52,933 bases of DNA. Origin: Ruminiclostridium sp. Its GTDB lineage: Bacteria; Bacillota; Clostridia; Oscillospirales; Ruminococcaceae. The position numbers were made by a program, and so were the translations under genes. Positions 1-7,884 of this stretch are shown here, piece by piece. Every line of letters begins with the position of its first letter. Position 1 is the stretch's first letter. The stretch covers positions 1 through 52,933 of the forward strand of contig JAGAVH010000079.1 of NCBI GenBank assembly GCA_017942025.1. The letters run 5' to 3'. The notes beneath the pieces were generated by a model. That model was not told the DNA's origin. It did not search any database and was given only the letters and a program-made list of their open reading frames with translations.

Positions 1-20
1 ACCGACTGAGCTACAGAGGC
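1..20 (-). tRNA. tRNA, 5' end only (cut by window edge)
   Basis: On the minus strand the first 20 bases read as an acceptor strand GCCTCTG followed by TAGCTCAGTCGGT, the usual start of a D arm. The rest, including the anticodon, lies left of the window, so the isotype cannot be given. It lies 18 bases beyond the 3' CCA of the tRNA-Asp gene in the same orientation and is probably part of the same transcript. Confidence 0.8.
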
Positions 21-38
21 GTACTTGAAAATAAGTAA

Positions 39-115
39 TGGCGACCTGGATGGGACTCGAACCCACGACCTCCGCCGTGACAGGGCGGCGTTCTAACCAA
101 CTGAACTACCAGGCC
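39..115 (-). tRNA. tRNA-Asp (anticodon GTC)
   Basis: The minus strand folds as a full cloverleaf: acceptor GGCCTGG pairs with CCAGGTC (one G-U), the anticodon loop is CTGTCAC with anticodon GTC, and the T arm carries GGTTCGAGTCC. The discriminator is G and the 3' CCA is encoded at 39-41. It lies just downstream of tRNA-Val in the same direction. Confidence 0.96.
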
Positions 116-125
116 GTAGGAGTAA

Positions 126-201
126 TGGTGGAAACTATAGGGCTCGAACCTATGACCCTCTGCTTGTAAGGCAGATGCTCTCCCAGCTGAGCTAAGCTTC
201 C
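126..201 (-). tRNA. tRNA-Val (anticodon TAC)
   Basis: The minus strand gives acceptor GGAAGCT pairing with AGTTTCC, anticodon stem TCTGC/GCAGA and loop CTTACAA, so the anticodon is TAC (Val). The T loop is GGTTCGAGCC, the discriminator is A, and CCA is encoded at 126-128. It is the first gene of the leftward tRNA cluster, close behind the promoter at 249-277. Confidence 0.96.
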
Positions 202-248
202 GTGGTCTCCCTTTTGCCAATCACTTAATCTCTTCAAGCGACTTTTAT

Positions 249-277
249 ATTATACACTTTTCAAATGATTTTGTCAA
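249..277 (-). promoter_or_regulatory. Housekeeping sigma promoter of the tRNA cluster
   Basis: On the minus strand TTGACA (272-277) and TATAAT (249-254) are separated by exactly 17 bases, a full-consensus promoter as expected for stable RNA genes. It reads towards tRNA-Val, whose 5' end is at 201. Confidence 0.9.
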
Positions 278-313
278 GTGTTTTTTACGATTTTTTTAAA
301 ATTTTTTTATTTT

Positions 314-655
314 TTATTCCCAGTCCTTCCAGATATCCGGGCAATAGCCTATTGTAGCCTGTTTTCCGTTTCGTACAATAGGGGTTTTGTACATAGCGGG
401 AGTTTCCATAAGCTTATCTATTTTATCCTCTTCGTATGCAAGATACTTTATTGTACTGTTCTCATATGCCTTGGATTTTTCATCAATGAGCTTTTCGTAA
501 CCACCGACTGCGGCAGATATACTGCTTAATTCGCCTTTACTTAGCCCCTTGCTCATTATATCCACAAGCTGATACTTTATTCGTCTTTCTTTAAAATATC
601 TTTCAGCCTTTTTTGTATCAAAACATTTTGACTTACCGAAAATCTGAATATTCAT
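314..655 (-). CDS. ArsC/Spx-family thioredoxin-fold protein
   Basis: This 113-residue protein has the ArsC/Spx fold: an N-terminal strand followed by a single redox cysteine (KSKCFDTKK, Cys11), helices, and the late TPIVRNGK motif with the cis-proline and arginine of the family. There is no second cysteine three residues on, so it lacks the CxxC switch of classical Spx and is closer to arsenate reductase-like proteins. Its substrate cannot be read from sequence. The ribosome binding site AGGAGA precedes the ATG at 655. It is the last gene of a leftward group, 12 bases after plsY. No clear terminator hairpin follows; the downstream stretch 280-312 is only A/T-rich. Confidence 0.8.
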   Translation of the reverse strand: MNIQIFGKSKCFDTKKAERYFKERRIKYQLVDIMSKGLSKGELSSISAAVGGYEKLIDEKSKAYENSTIKYLAYEEDKIDKLMETPAMYKTPIVRNGKQATIGYCPDIWKDWE

Positions 656-667
656 ATATATATTCTC

Positions 668-1273
668 CTATTTATGTTTCCAGAACATCGTTACCGCTGT
701 TTTTTCTCTTTCCTCAGGAACTGTAAGCATCTTCATCGAGACAGCCGCTGACATAAACACCATACCAATACCAATCGTCATATCTACAAAAAGCAATGTG
801 TTCAGGGTTGTGAGTATGTAGGAGAGAATAGTTCTGTAGCAATGGGGTGTTACTCTTATCACAAGAGTAAACAGCAGGAAGAAAAAGCCGAGAGTCAGAG
901 CCACCTTCCAGTCAGGGAAAAATCCCATAAGACTGCCGAAGGTAACAGCAATCGCTTTTCCGCCCTTGAATCTTGCAAATATCGGCAATATATGACCTAT
1001 AACCGGTGCAACCATTACAAAGGGGAGGAAAAAGCCTGAATAGTCCTCAGAATGCAGATAAAGGAATACCGGAAGAAAGCCCTTTCCCAGGTCGCATAAA
1101 AGCGTAAAGGCTCCGCAGAGGAAACCGCCGTATCTGTAGGCATTGGCAGTGCCGAGATTCTTATCGGGACTTTCGGAGATTATATCCTTACGGAACAGCT
1201 TTGCCGCAATGCCGGCAAAAAGAATACTGCCCATAAGATAGCCTGACAGTACAAAAAACAATGCCGTAAGCAT
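668..1273 (-). CDS. plsY: PlsY-type acyl-phosphate glycerol-3-phosphate acyltransferase
   Basis: PlsY transfers the acyl group of acyl-phosphate (made by PlsX) to glycerol-3-phosphate in the membrane, the first step of phospholipid synthesis. The 201-residue protein is hydrophobic throughout with about five to seven membrane segments. Family motifs are present: SGYLMGS at the N-terminus and GHILPIFARFKGGKAIA near residue 95. The second motif is divergent: DKNLGTANAYRYGG instead of the usual GNxGATNxxR pattern, so it could be a paralogue of the main PlsY. plsX is in the same window at 14453. It lies 19 bases after the aminopeptidase gene. Confidence 0.82.
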   Translation of the reverse strand: MLTALFFVLSGYLMGSILFAGIAAKLFRKDIISESPDKNLGTANAYRYGGFLCGAFTLLCDLGKGFLPVFLYLHSEDYSGFFLPFVMVAPVIGHILPIFARFKGGKAIAVTFGSLMGFFPDWKVALTLGFFFLLFTLVIRVTPHCYRTILSYILTTLNTLLFVDMTIGIGMVFMSAAVSMKMLTVPEEREKTAVTMFWKHK

Positions 1274-1292
1274 ATTTTCATCTCCTTTCGTT

Positions 1293-2363
1293 TTAAATAA
1301 TTGTAAGTGTTTTTGTTGTGTTGGTGAGATTTACACAACCATCTTCCGTAATATATACCATATCTTCGATTCTTACACCGAATTTACCCGAAATATACAC
1401 GCCGGGCTCGATAGTAAGAATCATGCCCTTTTTAAGTGTATGTACGGAGCTTCTGGAAGATGTCGGCGCCTCGTGAATTTCCAGTCCTACACCGTGACCG
1501 AGTCCGTGACCGAAATATTCGCCAAAGCCCCAGGCGTCAAGAGTGCTTCTGGCAACACTATCGGGAATCTTGCCGCCGATACCTGCCCTCACTGCTTTTA
1601 TGGCGTCATTATTGGCAGAAAAAACTGCGCTGTACATTGTACGCATTTCGTCTGTTGCTCCGCCGATTGCGATAGTTCTCGTCATATCGGAATGATAACC
1701 CTTATAGGTAGCTCCGAAATCAAGAGTCAGGAATTCGTTTGCCTGCAGCTTCTTATCGGTGGGTACTGCATGAGGTGACGCGGAGTTTATACCAGACGCC
1801 GCTATAGTGTCAAAGGATACTCCGTCAGAGCCATATTCAGCCATATAATAATCAAGAAGTGCCGCTACGTGCTTTTCGGTCATACCTATCTTTATGTCGC
1901 TCAGAAGTCGTTGATACGCCTTTTCTGCAATTCTCTGAGCTGTAACTATATATTTCAGCTCCTGCTTATCCTTGATAACACGCATATCAAGTATTATGTC
2001 GGATAAAAATGAGGAGGTATCAAACTGAAGAAAAGCATAATCATTCTTATACTTTTCAAGCTGGGATAAGGTTACGGTATCGCTTTCAAGAAAAACCTCT
2101 GAAATACCGTAATTTACAAACAAGTCCATAAGCTGTTCTCTGATATTTACCAGCAGAACTACTTCACATTCGTTGCTTGCCTCCTGCTTTGCCTTGTCTA
2201 TATATCGGAAATCTATAAGCAGATAGCTTTTTTCCTTTGTAATAAGCAGGATTCCTGCCGATGATTTAAAGCCGCTGAGATAATGTCTGCTCACATCTGA
2301 TGTGATAAGTGCCGCATGCTTGTTATCCGGCAGCTTATTCATAATTTCAGCTATTCTTCCCAT
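1293..2363 (-). CDS. Xaa-Pro aminopeptidase / prolidase (M24 family)
   Basis: This 356-residue protein is a two-domain M24 metallopeptidase that removes N-terminal residues before proline or splits X-Pro dipeptides. The creatinase-like N-domain covers residues 1-130 and the pita-bread catalytic domain about 135-356. All five metal ligands are visible: Asp215, Asp226, His290, Glu319 and Glu333, the last two in TIEPGVYI and VRIEDMVYI. There is no signal peptide, so it acts in the cytosol. The ribosome binding site AAGGGGAA precedes ATG 2363. Whether it is an aminopeptidase P or a PepQ dipeptidase cannot be decided from sequence. Confidence 0.93.
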   Translation of the reverse strand: MGRIAEIMNKLPDNKHAALITSDVSRHYLSGFKSSAGILLITKEKSYLLIDFRYIDKAKQEASNECEVVLLVNIREQLMDLFVNYGISEVFLESDTVTLSQLEKYKNDYAFLQFDTSSFLSDIILDMRVIKDKQELKYIVTAQRIAEKAYQRLLSDIKIGMTEKHVAALLDYYMAEYGSDGVSFDTIAASGINSASPHAVPTDKKLQANEFLTLDFGATYKGYHSDMTRTIAIGGATDEMRTMYSAVFSANNDAIKAVRAGIGGKIPDSVARSTLDAWGFGEYFGHGLGHGVGLEIHEAPTSSRSSVHTLKKGMILTIEPGVYISGKFGVRIEDMVYITEDGCVNLTNTTKTLTII

Positions 2364-2446
2364 AAAATTCCCCTTTATTTAAAGTTTAGCTCTGTTTTAT
2401 CAATTAAATATTAAGAGCCTTCATAACTGTTTGTCATAGCTACGGC

Positions 2447-3292
2447 TTACACCATAAAACCATCGTACGCCTTTTTCATAGCCGAGGCGTCCTCTGCCTG
2501 AGTACCCGCCGATTCGCTGATTACTGTACAATTTAAATTGCGCTTTGCAAAAAGCTCCATCAACGGCTCATAATCAGGACCGAACACGTTGTCGTCAAAG
2601 GTGAGATGTCTTTTTTCGCCGCCTGCTGTATATTCTATCTTAGAAAAATGCACGTGCATATTTGATAATCTGTCAAAGCCCAGCTTATCCTCTATTTCGT
2701 CAAGCATTTTCGCATAATCGTCAATTGTCTTTATACCACCGAGAGTTCTTGCGTTGAGATGACCGAAATCCACACAGGGGAGCATATTGTCGTCAAGAGC
2801 GCACAGCTCCAGCACCTCGGATAAGGTGCCGAGCTGATTTATCTTGCCCATAGTTTCGGGGCAGAATATTGCCCTTATATTTTCATTCTTCATTTCGGCA
2901 AGCGCCTTTGTTACTGTATCCTTTGCAAGATAGAGCGCCTCCGCTCTTGTCATTTTAGCACAGGAGCCTGAATGAACCACAACCTTTTTCGCATTCAGTC
3001 TGTCGGCGGCTCTCATAGCTTCCATAATATATCCGACGCTTTTTTCTCTGGTTTCTGCACTTTCGGAAGAAAGCGAGATAAAATAGGGAGCATGAAGGGT
3101 TATGACTATATCGTTTTCCATAGCTATTGAAGGAAGATTTTCGTAGGTGGCCTCAGATATCCTTACACCCCTGCCGCATTCTATTTCATAGCAATCAAGA
3201 GAAAAGCTCTTCAAATATTCTGCTATATCCTTAGGAAACTTTCTTTTACCGAAGCTGTCCGAATTTCCGCCCGGTCCGAATCGTACCGCCAT
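2447..3292 (-). CDS. TIM-barrel endonuclease IV-like / sugar-phosphate isomerase family protein
   Basis: The 281-residue protein has the AP endonuclease 2 (xylose isomerase-like) barrel. Metal-binding residues spread over the strands are seen in TLHAPYF, VVHSGSC, CPETMG, CVDFGHLNA, MHVHFSKIEY and VISESAG, the order found in deoxyribonuclease IV (Nfo). It may repair abasic sites in DNA, but the same fold serves sugar isomerases, so the reaction remains open. The start ATG 3292 follows GGAAGAAAG. It lies between yqeG (20 bases) and the aminopeptidase, in the leftward group that follows the rpsU promoter. Confidence 0.82.
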   Translation of the reverse strand: MAVRFGPGGNSDSFGKRKFPKDIAEYLKSFSLDCYEIECGRGVRISEATYENLPSIAMENDIVITLHAPYFISLSSESAETREKSVGYIMEAMRAADRLNAKKVVVHSGSCAKMTRAEALYLAKDTVTKALAEMKNENIRAIFCPETMGKINQLGTLSEVLELCALDDNMLPCVDFGHLNARTLGGIKTIDDYAKMLDEIEDKLGFDRLSNMHVHFSKIEYTAGGEKRHLTFDDNVFGPDYEPLMELFAKRNLNCTVISESAGTQAEDASAMKKAYDGFMV

Positions 3293-3312
3293 TTACTTTC
3301 TTCCTCTCTTTT

Positions 3313-3813
3313 TTATTTTACTTCAAGCTTTGAATAATCTCTTTTGAAAATAAGACTTTCGATTTTTCTTTTAAGTCTGAAGGTCCAGGTCTTCTCAAGG
3401 TGGAAGGGCTCTACCAGAATAGAGATTGCACCCTTGAAATTTCCTGCCATAACGTCTGTGAATATCTGATCGCCTATTACGGCGGTCTGCTTTTTAGATA
3501 CGCCCATCTGCTTTATCGCTCTTGACACTCCGAAGGTAAGAGGCTTACAGCCATTAGCACAGTAAGGAAGCCCCAGCTTTTCCGCAAGGGGTTTTACTCT
3601 TTTATTGGTGTTATTTGACACTACACGCATCGGGATACCAAGCTCTCTCATCGAGTCAAGCCATTCGGGTACGCCTATCTCTGCGGCGGGATTTCCGTGC
3701 ATTGAAAGAGTATTGTCCAGATCCAGCACCATTGCCTTTATATTATGCTTATCTAAAAATTCTTTATCTATTTCAAGTACATTTTTGATCCAAATTTTAG
3801 GTCTGAAAATCAT
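3313..3813 (-). CDS. yqeG: YqeG-family HAD phosphatase
   Basis: The 166-residue protein is a HAD hydrolase of the YqeG (HAD IIIA) family. Motif I is LDLDNTLSMHGN with nucleophile Asp and DxDNT, motif II is VVSNNT, and motif IV is IGDQIFTDVMAGN. The substrate is unknown; related proteins act on phosphatidylglycerophosphate or remain uncharacterised. The ribosome binding site GGGAAAGGAAAT is present. It follows rpsU in the same direction with the rpsU terminator in between. Confidence 0.9.
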   Translation of the reverse strand: MIFRPKIWIKNVLEIDKEFLDKHNIKAMVLDLDNTLSMHGNPAAEIGVPEWLDSMRELGIPMRVVSNNTNKRVKPLAEKLGLPYCANGCKPLTFGVSRAIKQMGVSKKQTAVIGDQIFTDVMAGNFKGAISILVEPFHLEKTWTFRLKRKIESLIFKRDYSKLEVK

Positions 3814-3852
3814 AGAATTTCCTTTCCCGGTACAAAAATCACATTATCTACG

Positions 3853-3886
3853 GAAAAAAGCGGACAAAAGCTGTACCTTTGTCCGC
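3853..3886 (-). terminator. Terminator after rpsU
   Basis: On the minus strand a 9-bp stem GCGGACAAA/TTTGTCCGC with a 9-base loop is followed directly by six T residues, just 24 bases beyond the rpsU stop codon. This is a clear Rho-independent terminator. Partial readthrough into yqeG is possible. Confidence 0.9.
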
Positions 3887-3909
3887 CTCTTATTCATCGT
3901 AAGTATCAA

Positions 3910-4086
3910 TTACTTAAACTTGCGCTTACGAGCAGCCTCGGATTTCTTCTTACGCTTAACCGAAGGTTTTTCGTAGTGTTCTCTTTTACGAACCTCTGCT
4001 AATACACCATCTCTGGCGCAAGATCTCTTAAAACGCTTGAGTGCTGTATCTAAAGACTCGTTTTTACCTAAACGAACTTCTGCCAT
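3910..4086 (-). CDS. rpsU: 30S ribosomal protein S21
   Basis: A 58-residue basic protein beginning [19 protein letters not shown] and ending in a Lys/Arg-rich tail ([16 protein letters not shown]), which matches ribosomal protein S21 in length and sequence. It is a small-subunit component that helps mRNA pairing at initiation. ATG 4086 follows a strong ribosome binding site AAAGGGAGGG. The gene has its own consensus promoter and its own terminator, so it can be expressed as a single-gene unit. Confidence 0.97.
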   Translation of the reverse strand: MAEVRLGKNESLDTALKRFKRSCARDGVLAEVRKREHYEKPSVKRKKKSEAARKRKFK

Positions 4087-4156
4087 CTATATCCCTCCCT
4101 TTGCCATACGGCACAGGTTATAATCTCATACAAATTTTTTAAAGATGTATGCTAGT

Positions 4157-4185
4157 ATTATACTACTTTATCCGCATTATGTCAA
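4157..4185 (-). promoter_or_regulatory. Promoter of rpsU
   Basis: Minus strand TTGACA (4180-4185), 17-base spacer and TATAAT (4157-4162): a perfect housekeeping promoter, about 70 bases before the rpsU start. It sits immediately beyond the rsfS stop codon and separates the two groups of leftward genes. Confidence 0.92.
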
Positions 4186-4215
4186 TAGTTTTTTTGATAT
4201 TTTCGGAAAAATTTC

Positions 4216-4575
4216 TCATTCCTCGTCTAAAAACTGCTCCACATCTATGATTTCGCCATCCTGCCACAGTCTTTCGAGATCGTAGAATTCTCTTGTATCC
4301 TTGTAGAATACGTGGAAGATAACATCTATATAGTCAAGCACTACCCAGCTGGAGCCCTGCTTGCCCTCAATCTGCTTGGGCTGTTCTCCGAGGAGTCCCA
4401 GCTGATAATCCACCTCGTCGGCAAGAGCCTTTACCTGTGTTGAGCTTGTACCTGTCGCAATTACAAAATAGTTTGCAAGGATAGTAAGGTCCTTTACCTT
4501 GATTATCTTTATATCGTGCGCCTTTTTGGAGTCGAGCGCTCTGACGCCGGCTTTAAGCATTTCTATATCTGTCAT
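4216..4575 (-). CDS. rsfS: Ribosomal silencing factor RsfS
   Basis: The 119-residue protein belongs to the RsfS/Iojap family. It binds ribosomal protein L14 on the large subunit and blocks subunit joining in starved cells. Family features are the start AxxxLdxKKAhDIxiikV, the core ANYFVIATGTSSTQVKALADEV and the end motif GSSWVVLDYIDVIFHVFYKDTREFYDLERLW. AAGGAGAA precedes ATG 4575. It is the last gene of the nadD-yqeK-rsfS run, three bases after yqeK. Confidence 0.97.
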   Translation of the reverse strand: MTDIEMLKAGVRALDSKKAHDIKIIKVKDLTILANYFVIATGTSSTQVKALADEVDYQLGLLGEQPKQIEGKQGSSWVVLDYIDVIFHVFYKDTREFYDLERLWQDGEIIDVEQFLDEE

Positions 4576-4577
4576 TT

Positions 4578-5186
4578 TTATTTCTCCTTGTTTTTGTTAT
4601 TATACACCTTTGTGTAAAAATTATATGCACTTATAGTGCAGGGCGGAACAAGTCCTCTTTTTGAAAGTGTTTCGCCTACCGAATATTTAAGAGCGTGGTA
4701 CATTCCACCGTCCAGATCGTCAAAGCTGGACTTTCTATACTTTTCGATATCCTTATAGGTTCTGTCTGCACTTACTAAATCTCCTAAATAGACGATTTTC
4801 TGAAGAGTGCTCATATCAGCATTGCCTGCCGTATGATAACGCACCGCCAGAAGAATATCCTCGTCGGTTATGCCGAGCTTTGCTTTAAGATAATAAGCCG
4901 CCGCAGGTCCGTGCCATAAAGCAGGTGTTTCCAACTCCTCAGCACTTACCGCCATATCGGAAAGCACCGCGAGGGATTTCTGGGCATTGGGAGTTTCCTC
5001 CTTTTTGATATCGTGAAGAAGTCCCGCAAGGTAGGATTTTTCGGTATCACCGCCGTGCTTTACTGCAAGCTCATAGCACATTTCTGCAACATTCATACTG
5101 TGGGTAAAGCGCTTTTTTGAGAGAGTTTCTCTTAAAAGGTCTATATATCCGCTGTACTTTTCTTCGTAGTCCTTGATTTTACACAT
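4578..5186 (-). CDS. yqeK: YqeK-type HD-domain nucleotide hydrolase
   Basis: A 202-residue HD-superfamily protein of the YqeK family, whose characterised members split diadenosine tetraphosphate symmetrically. The metal site is visible as RFTHSMNV near residue 28, LAGLLHDIKKEE near 55, WHGPAAA and VRYHTAGNADM. Its start overlaps the end of nadD by 8 bases, which couples their translation. The nadD-yqeK-rsfS order is conserved in Firmicutes and supports the call. Confidence 0.92.
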   Translation of the reverse strand: MCKIKDYEEKYSGYIDLLRETLSKKRFTHSMNVAEMCYELAVKHGGDTEKSYLAGLLHDIKKEETPNAQKSLAVLSDMAVSAEELETPALWHGPAAAYYLKAKLGITDEDILLAVRYHTAGNADMSTLQKIVYLGDLVSADRTYKDIEKYRKSSFDDLDGGMYHALKYSVGETLSKRGLVPPCTISAYNFYTKVYNNKNKEK

Positions 5187-5775
5187 ACAGCTTATGTTCC
5201 TTTATATAATCAGCTACCACAGGCGGAACAAGTCCGTCGATGCTTTCTCCGTTCTTTATCTTGTTTCTTACTTCCGTAGAGCTAAGCTCGGTGACATTAA
5301 GATTAAGAACCTTTATTCTGCCCATTTCCGCGGCATATTCCACCATATCGCTGTATTCGGAGGGCTCTCTTGCCGCCGCTACAACCTTACATTCTCCGAG
5401 TAATGCCTCGTATCTGTACCACTTATCGAAGTAGAACAGCATATCTCCGCCGATTATGAGGTAGAACACAGCATCCGCAGGATAGCGTTTTTTAAGCTCT
5501 CTTACCGTAAGTATTGTATAGCTTGTGCCACCCATCTCCTGCTCAATATCGCTTATTTCAAACTTGCCCTCCTCGATAAGGTCAGCAAATGCAAGTCTGC
5601 ACATCTCGGCTCTGTCCTCAAAGGGCAGAAGCGCCGTATCCTTATGGGGAGATTTGCAGGTGGGGATTATCAGCATTTTCTGTAATTTAAGGTCGGCAAA
5701 GGCTTCCTTCACCATATTGATATGTCCGTTGTGGATGGGGTTGAAAGCACCGCCGAAAATACCTATCTTAATCAT
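5179..5775 (-). CDS. nadD: Nicotinate-nucleotide adenylyltransferase
   Basis: NadD joins nicotinate mononucleotide and ATP to give deamido-NAD in NAD synthesis. The 198-residue protein has the nucleotidyltransferase signature GGAFNPIHNGHINM at residues 9-22 and, near the C-terminus, VTELSSTEVRNKIKNG, equivalent to the ISSTxIR motif. Its start overlaps the end of yhbY by 8 bases and its end overlaps yqeK, so the three are translationally coupled. Confidence 0.96.
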   Translation of the reverse strand: MIKIGIFGGAFNPIHNGHINMVKEAFADLKLQKMLIIPTCKSPHKDTALLPFEDRAEMCRLAFADLIEEGKFEISDIEQEMGGTSYTILTVRELKKRYPADAVFYLIIGGDMLFYFDKWYRYEALLGECKVVAAAREPSEYSDMVEYAAEMGRIKVLNLNVTELSSTEVRNKIKNGESIDGLVPPVVADYIKEHKLYV

Positions 5776-6070
5776 TTAAATCAATTTTCCTTTTCTTCGG
5801 ATTCTTATTCTGTCTGTAAAGTACAATCTTTGTGCCTATTACCTGTACTACCATGCTTTCTGTTCTTTCGGCAATCTCGCCTGAAATTTCCTTAGCGCTG
5901 TAGTCGCAGTTTTCAAGCACCTTTATCTTTATAAGCTCTCTTGCTTCAAGTGCCGCTGAAAGCTGCTTTATAAGCTCGTCGCTGAGTGCGTTCTTGCCTA
6001 TCTGAAAAATTGTCTCCTCTGTGCTTGCTATACTTTTGAGCTTTGCACGCTGTTTGCTTGTAATTGTCAT
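5768..6070 (-). CDS. yhbY: YhbY-family CRM-domain RNA-binding protein
   Basis: A 100-residue single CRM-domain protein that binds pre-50S ribosomal RNA. It begins MTITSKQRAKLKSIAST, with the conserved basic start, and has GKNALSDELIKQL where the family GxxG loop lies (GKNA instead of GKNG). A longer reading frame reaches 6103, but the ATG at 6070 is preceded by AGGAGA at a good distance and fits the family start, so it is preferred. It lies 8 bases after the DUF1294 gene and overlaps nadD. Confidence 0.92.
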   Translation of the reverse strand: MTITSKQRAKLKSIASTEETIFQIGKNALSDELIKQLSAALEARELIKIKVLENCDYSAKEISGEIAERTESMVVQVIGTKIVLYRQNKNPKKRKIDLND

Positions 6071-6078
6071 ATTATCTC

Positions 6079-6369
6079 CTATCCTCTTATAAAGAAATAC
6101 CACACGGCAACTATTATTGCCACCTGAACAAAGAATATAACGGGTATTCCTATCATAAAGCTTTTATGTTTTGTCTTGTGACGGAAGAAAACCATAGAAA
6201 GATACATTGCAAGACTTCCGCCAAGTCCTGAAAATAAGAATAACGTTCTTTCCTTTATACGCCATTTTCCTTTTTTCGCCTTTGCTTTATCAACAATCGG
6301 CAGAATAAAGGAAATGATGCTTATAATTATTATGTAGATGATAAAAACTACCGGCAGTATATCCTTCAT
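6079..6369 (-). CDS. DUF1294 small membrane protein
   Basis: A 96-residue protein with three likely membrane segments (about residues 5-22, 43-60, 72-94). The conserved features of DUF1294 are present: DKAKAKKGKWRIKERTL between the first two helices, then GGSLAMYLSM and FRHKTKHKSF. No function is established for the family. It overlaps rdgB by 4 bases (ATGA type) and lies 8 bases before yhbY. Confidence 0.88.
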   Translation of the reverse strand: MKDILPVVFIIYIIIISIISFILPIVDKAKAKKGKWRIKERTLFLFSGLGGSLAMYLSMVFFRHKTKHKSFMIGIPVIFFVQVAIIVAVWYFFIRG

Positions 6370-6947
6370 TCTGAAAGCTCCTCTACAAGGCTCTGAAGTG
6401 CCTTTGCTCTGTGGCTTATCTTATTCTTTTCCTCTGCAGGAATGCACGCCATGCTGATATCATCCTCAATCATGAATATCGGATCGTAACCAAAACCGTT
6501 GTCACCAAGAGGCTCTTCGCCGATAAAGCCGTGACATTCTCCGCTGACGCAGATTTCTGTTTCATCATCCTTTATAAAATAAAGGGAGCAGACGAACTTT
6601 GCACCTCTGAGGCTTTTGTCAACGCCCTCAAGCTCCTCGAGGAGCTTATTCATTCTGTCCTTGTCGGAGGCATTTTCTCCTGCATATCTCGCAGAATAAA
6701 CACCAGGTGCGCCGTCAAGAAAATCAACGGCAAGTCCGCTGTCATCTGCAAGGACAGGCATTTTAGCAATTTCATAAATAGCCTGCGCCTTTATTCGTGC
6801 ATTTTCGCTGAAGGTTTCTCCATCTTCAATTATATCGATATCAATTCCTGCCTCTTTCATAGATATCGGCTCATAGCCCAGAGGCGATAAAATTTCTTTC
6901 ATCTCTCTTATCTTACCCTGATTGTTGGAGGCGATAATAAGCTTCAT
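6366..6947 (-). CDS. rdgB: RdgB/HAM1 non-canonical purine NTP pyrophosphatase
   Basis: This 193-residue enzyme hydrolyses ITP, dITP and XTP to monophosphates and keeps deaminated purines out of nucleic acids. Motifs: ASNNQGKIREMKEIL at the N-terminus (triphosphate binding), LADDSGLAVDFLDGAPGVYSARYAG around residue 65, and GDNGFGYDPIFM and SHRAKAL near the end. Length is normal. It lies 18 bases after ftsY. Confidence 0.96.
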   Translation of the reverse strand: MKLIIASNNQGKIREMKEILSPLGYEPISMKEAGIDIDIIEDGETFSENARIKAQAIYEIAKMPVLADDSGLAVDFLDGAPGVYSARYAGENASDKDRMNKLLEELEGVDKSLRGAKFVCSLYFIKDDETEICVSGECHGFIGEEPLGDNGFGYDPIFMIEDDISMACIPAEEKNKISHRAKALQSLVEELSE

Positions 6948-6965
6948 TATAAATTTCCTTCCTCT

Positions 6966-7874
6966 TTATTCTGCGAATAAAGCTTCTACGTAATCGGCGG
7001 GTATAAAGTCCTGAAGATCGTCTATCTTTTCTCCGACGCCTACAAGCTTTACGGGGATGTCCAGTTCTTCCTTTATAGGTATTATTATACCACCTTTTGC
7101 AGTTCCGTCAAGCTTTGTAAGGACAATACCTGTAATTTCCGCGGTTTCCTTGAAAAGTCTTGCCTGATTTACCGCATTCTGTCCCGTTGTAGCATCAAGC
7201 ACCAGAAGTGTCTCTACTCTGCTGTCGGGCAGATTGTTGTCGATGATTCTTGCGATCTTTTTAAGCTCATCCATAAGATTCTTCTTATTGTGAAGCCTTC
7301 CTGCGGTATCACAGATGATAACATCAGCATTTCTTGCCTTGCCTGCCTGGAGTGCATCGAATACAACCGCCGCAGGGTCTGCACCCTCGGCGTGCTTTAT
7401 TATGTCAACGCCTGCTCTGTCGGTCCATACCTGAAGCTGTTCGATAGCCGCCGCACGGAAGGTATCCGCCGCCGCAACAACCACCTTTTTGCCGCTGGCT
7501 TTAAGATTGTGGGAGAGCTTACCTATAGTGGTAGTCTTTCCTGCTCCGTTTACGCCGATAACAAGAATTACCGTCGGCTTTGTATCAAAATTAAGGGAAT
7601 TATCGCCCTCTAAAATCTCTGCAATGATATTCTTCAAAAGTCCCTTTACTTCATTAGGATCGGTAGCACCCGTGCGCTTTACCTCTTTTCTGAGGCTTTC
7701 ACAGATATTTGCGCTGGTCACAGCGCCGATATCGGAAAGAATAAGAGTTTCTTCAAGCTCCTCAAAGAAATCCTCGTCTATCTTTGTAAAGGAATTTATT
7801 ACGCTCTGAAGCTTACCTGAAAGAGCGTCCTTTGTGTTTTTTAGTCCGTTTTTTAATTTTTCAAAAAAGCCCAT
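6966..7874 (-). CDS. ftsY: Signal recognition particle receptor FtsY
   Basis: FtsY is the membrane-associated SRP GTPase that docks ribosome-nascent chain complexes at the translocon. The 302-residue protein has a short N-domain and then the G-domain: GVNGAGKTTTIGKL (about residue 107), DTFRAAAIEQLQVW, DTAGRLHNKKNLM, TKLDGTAKGG and GVGEKIDDLQDF. There is no long acidic A-domain, as in other Firmicutes. It is 10 bases after the S41 peptidase gene. In many Firmicutes smc is directly followed by ftsY; here the peptidase lies between. Confidence 0.97.
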   Translation of the reverse strand: MGFFEKLKNGLKNTKDALSGKLQSVINSFTKIDEDFFEELEETLILSDIGAVTSANICESLRKEVKRTGATDPNEVKGLLKNIIAEILEGDNSLNFDTKPTVILVIGVNGAGKTTTIGKLSHNLKASGKKVVVAAADTFRAAAIEQLQVWTDRAGVDIIKHAEGADPAAVVFDALQAGKARNADVIICDTAGRLHNKKNLMDELKKIARIIDNNLPDSRVETLLVLDATTGQNAVNQARLFKETAEITGIVLTKLDGTAKGGIIIPIKEELDIPVKLVGVGEKIDDLQDFIPADYVEALFAE

Positions 7875-7884
7875 AATTACCTCG

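Noticed and set aside
11-220. Open frame of 69 codons on the minus strand across the tRNA genes
   Set aside because: It runs through two intact tRNA genes and has no ribosome binding site; the cloverleaves explain the sequence.
278-529. Plus-strand frame opposite the ArsC-like gene
   Set aside because: Antisense to a gene with a good binding site and family motifs; no support of its own.
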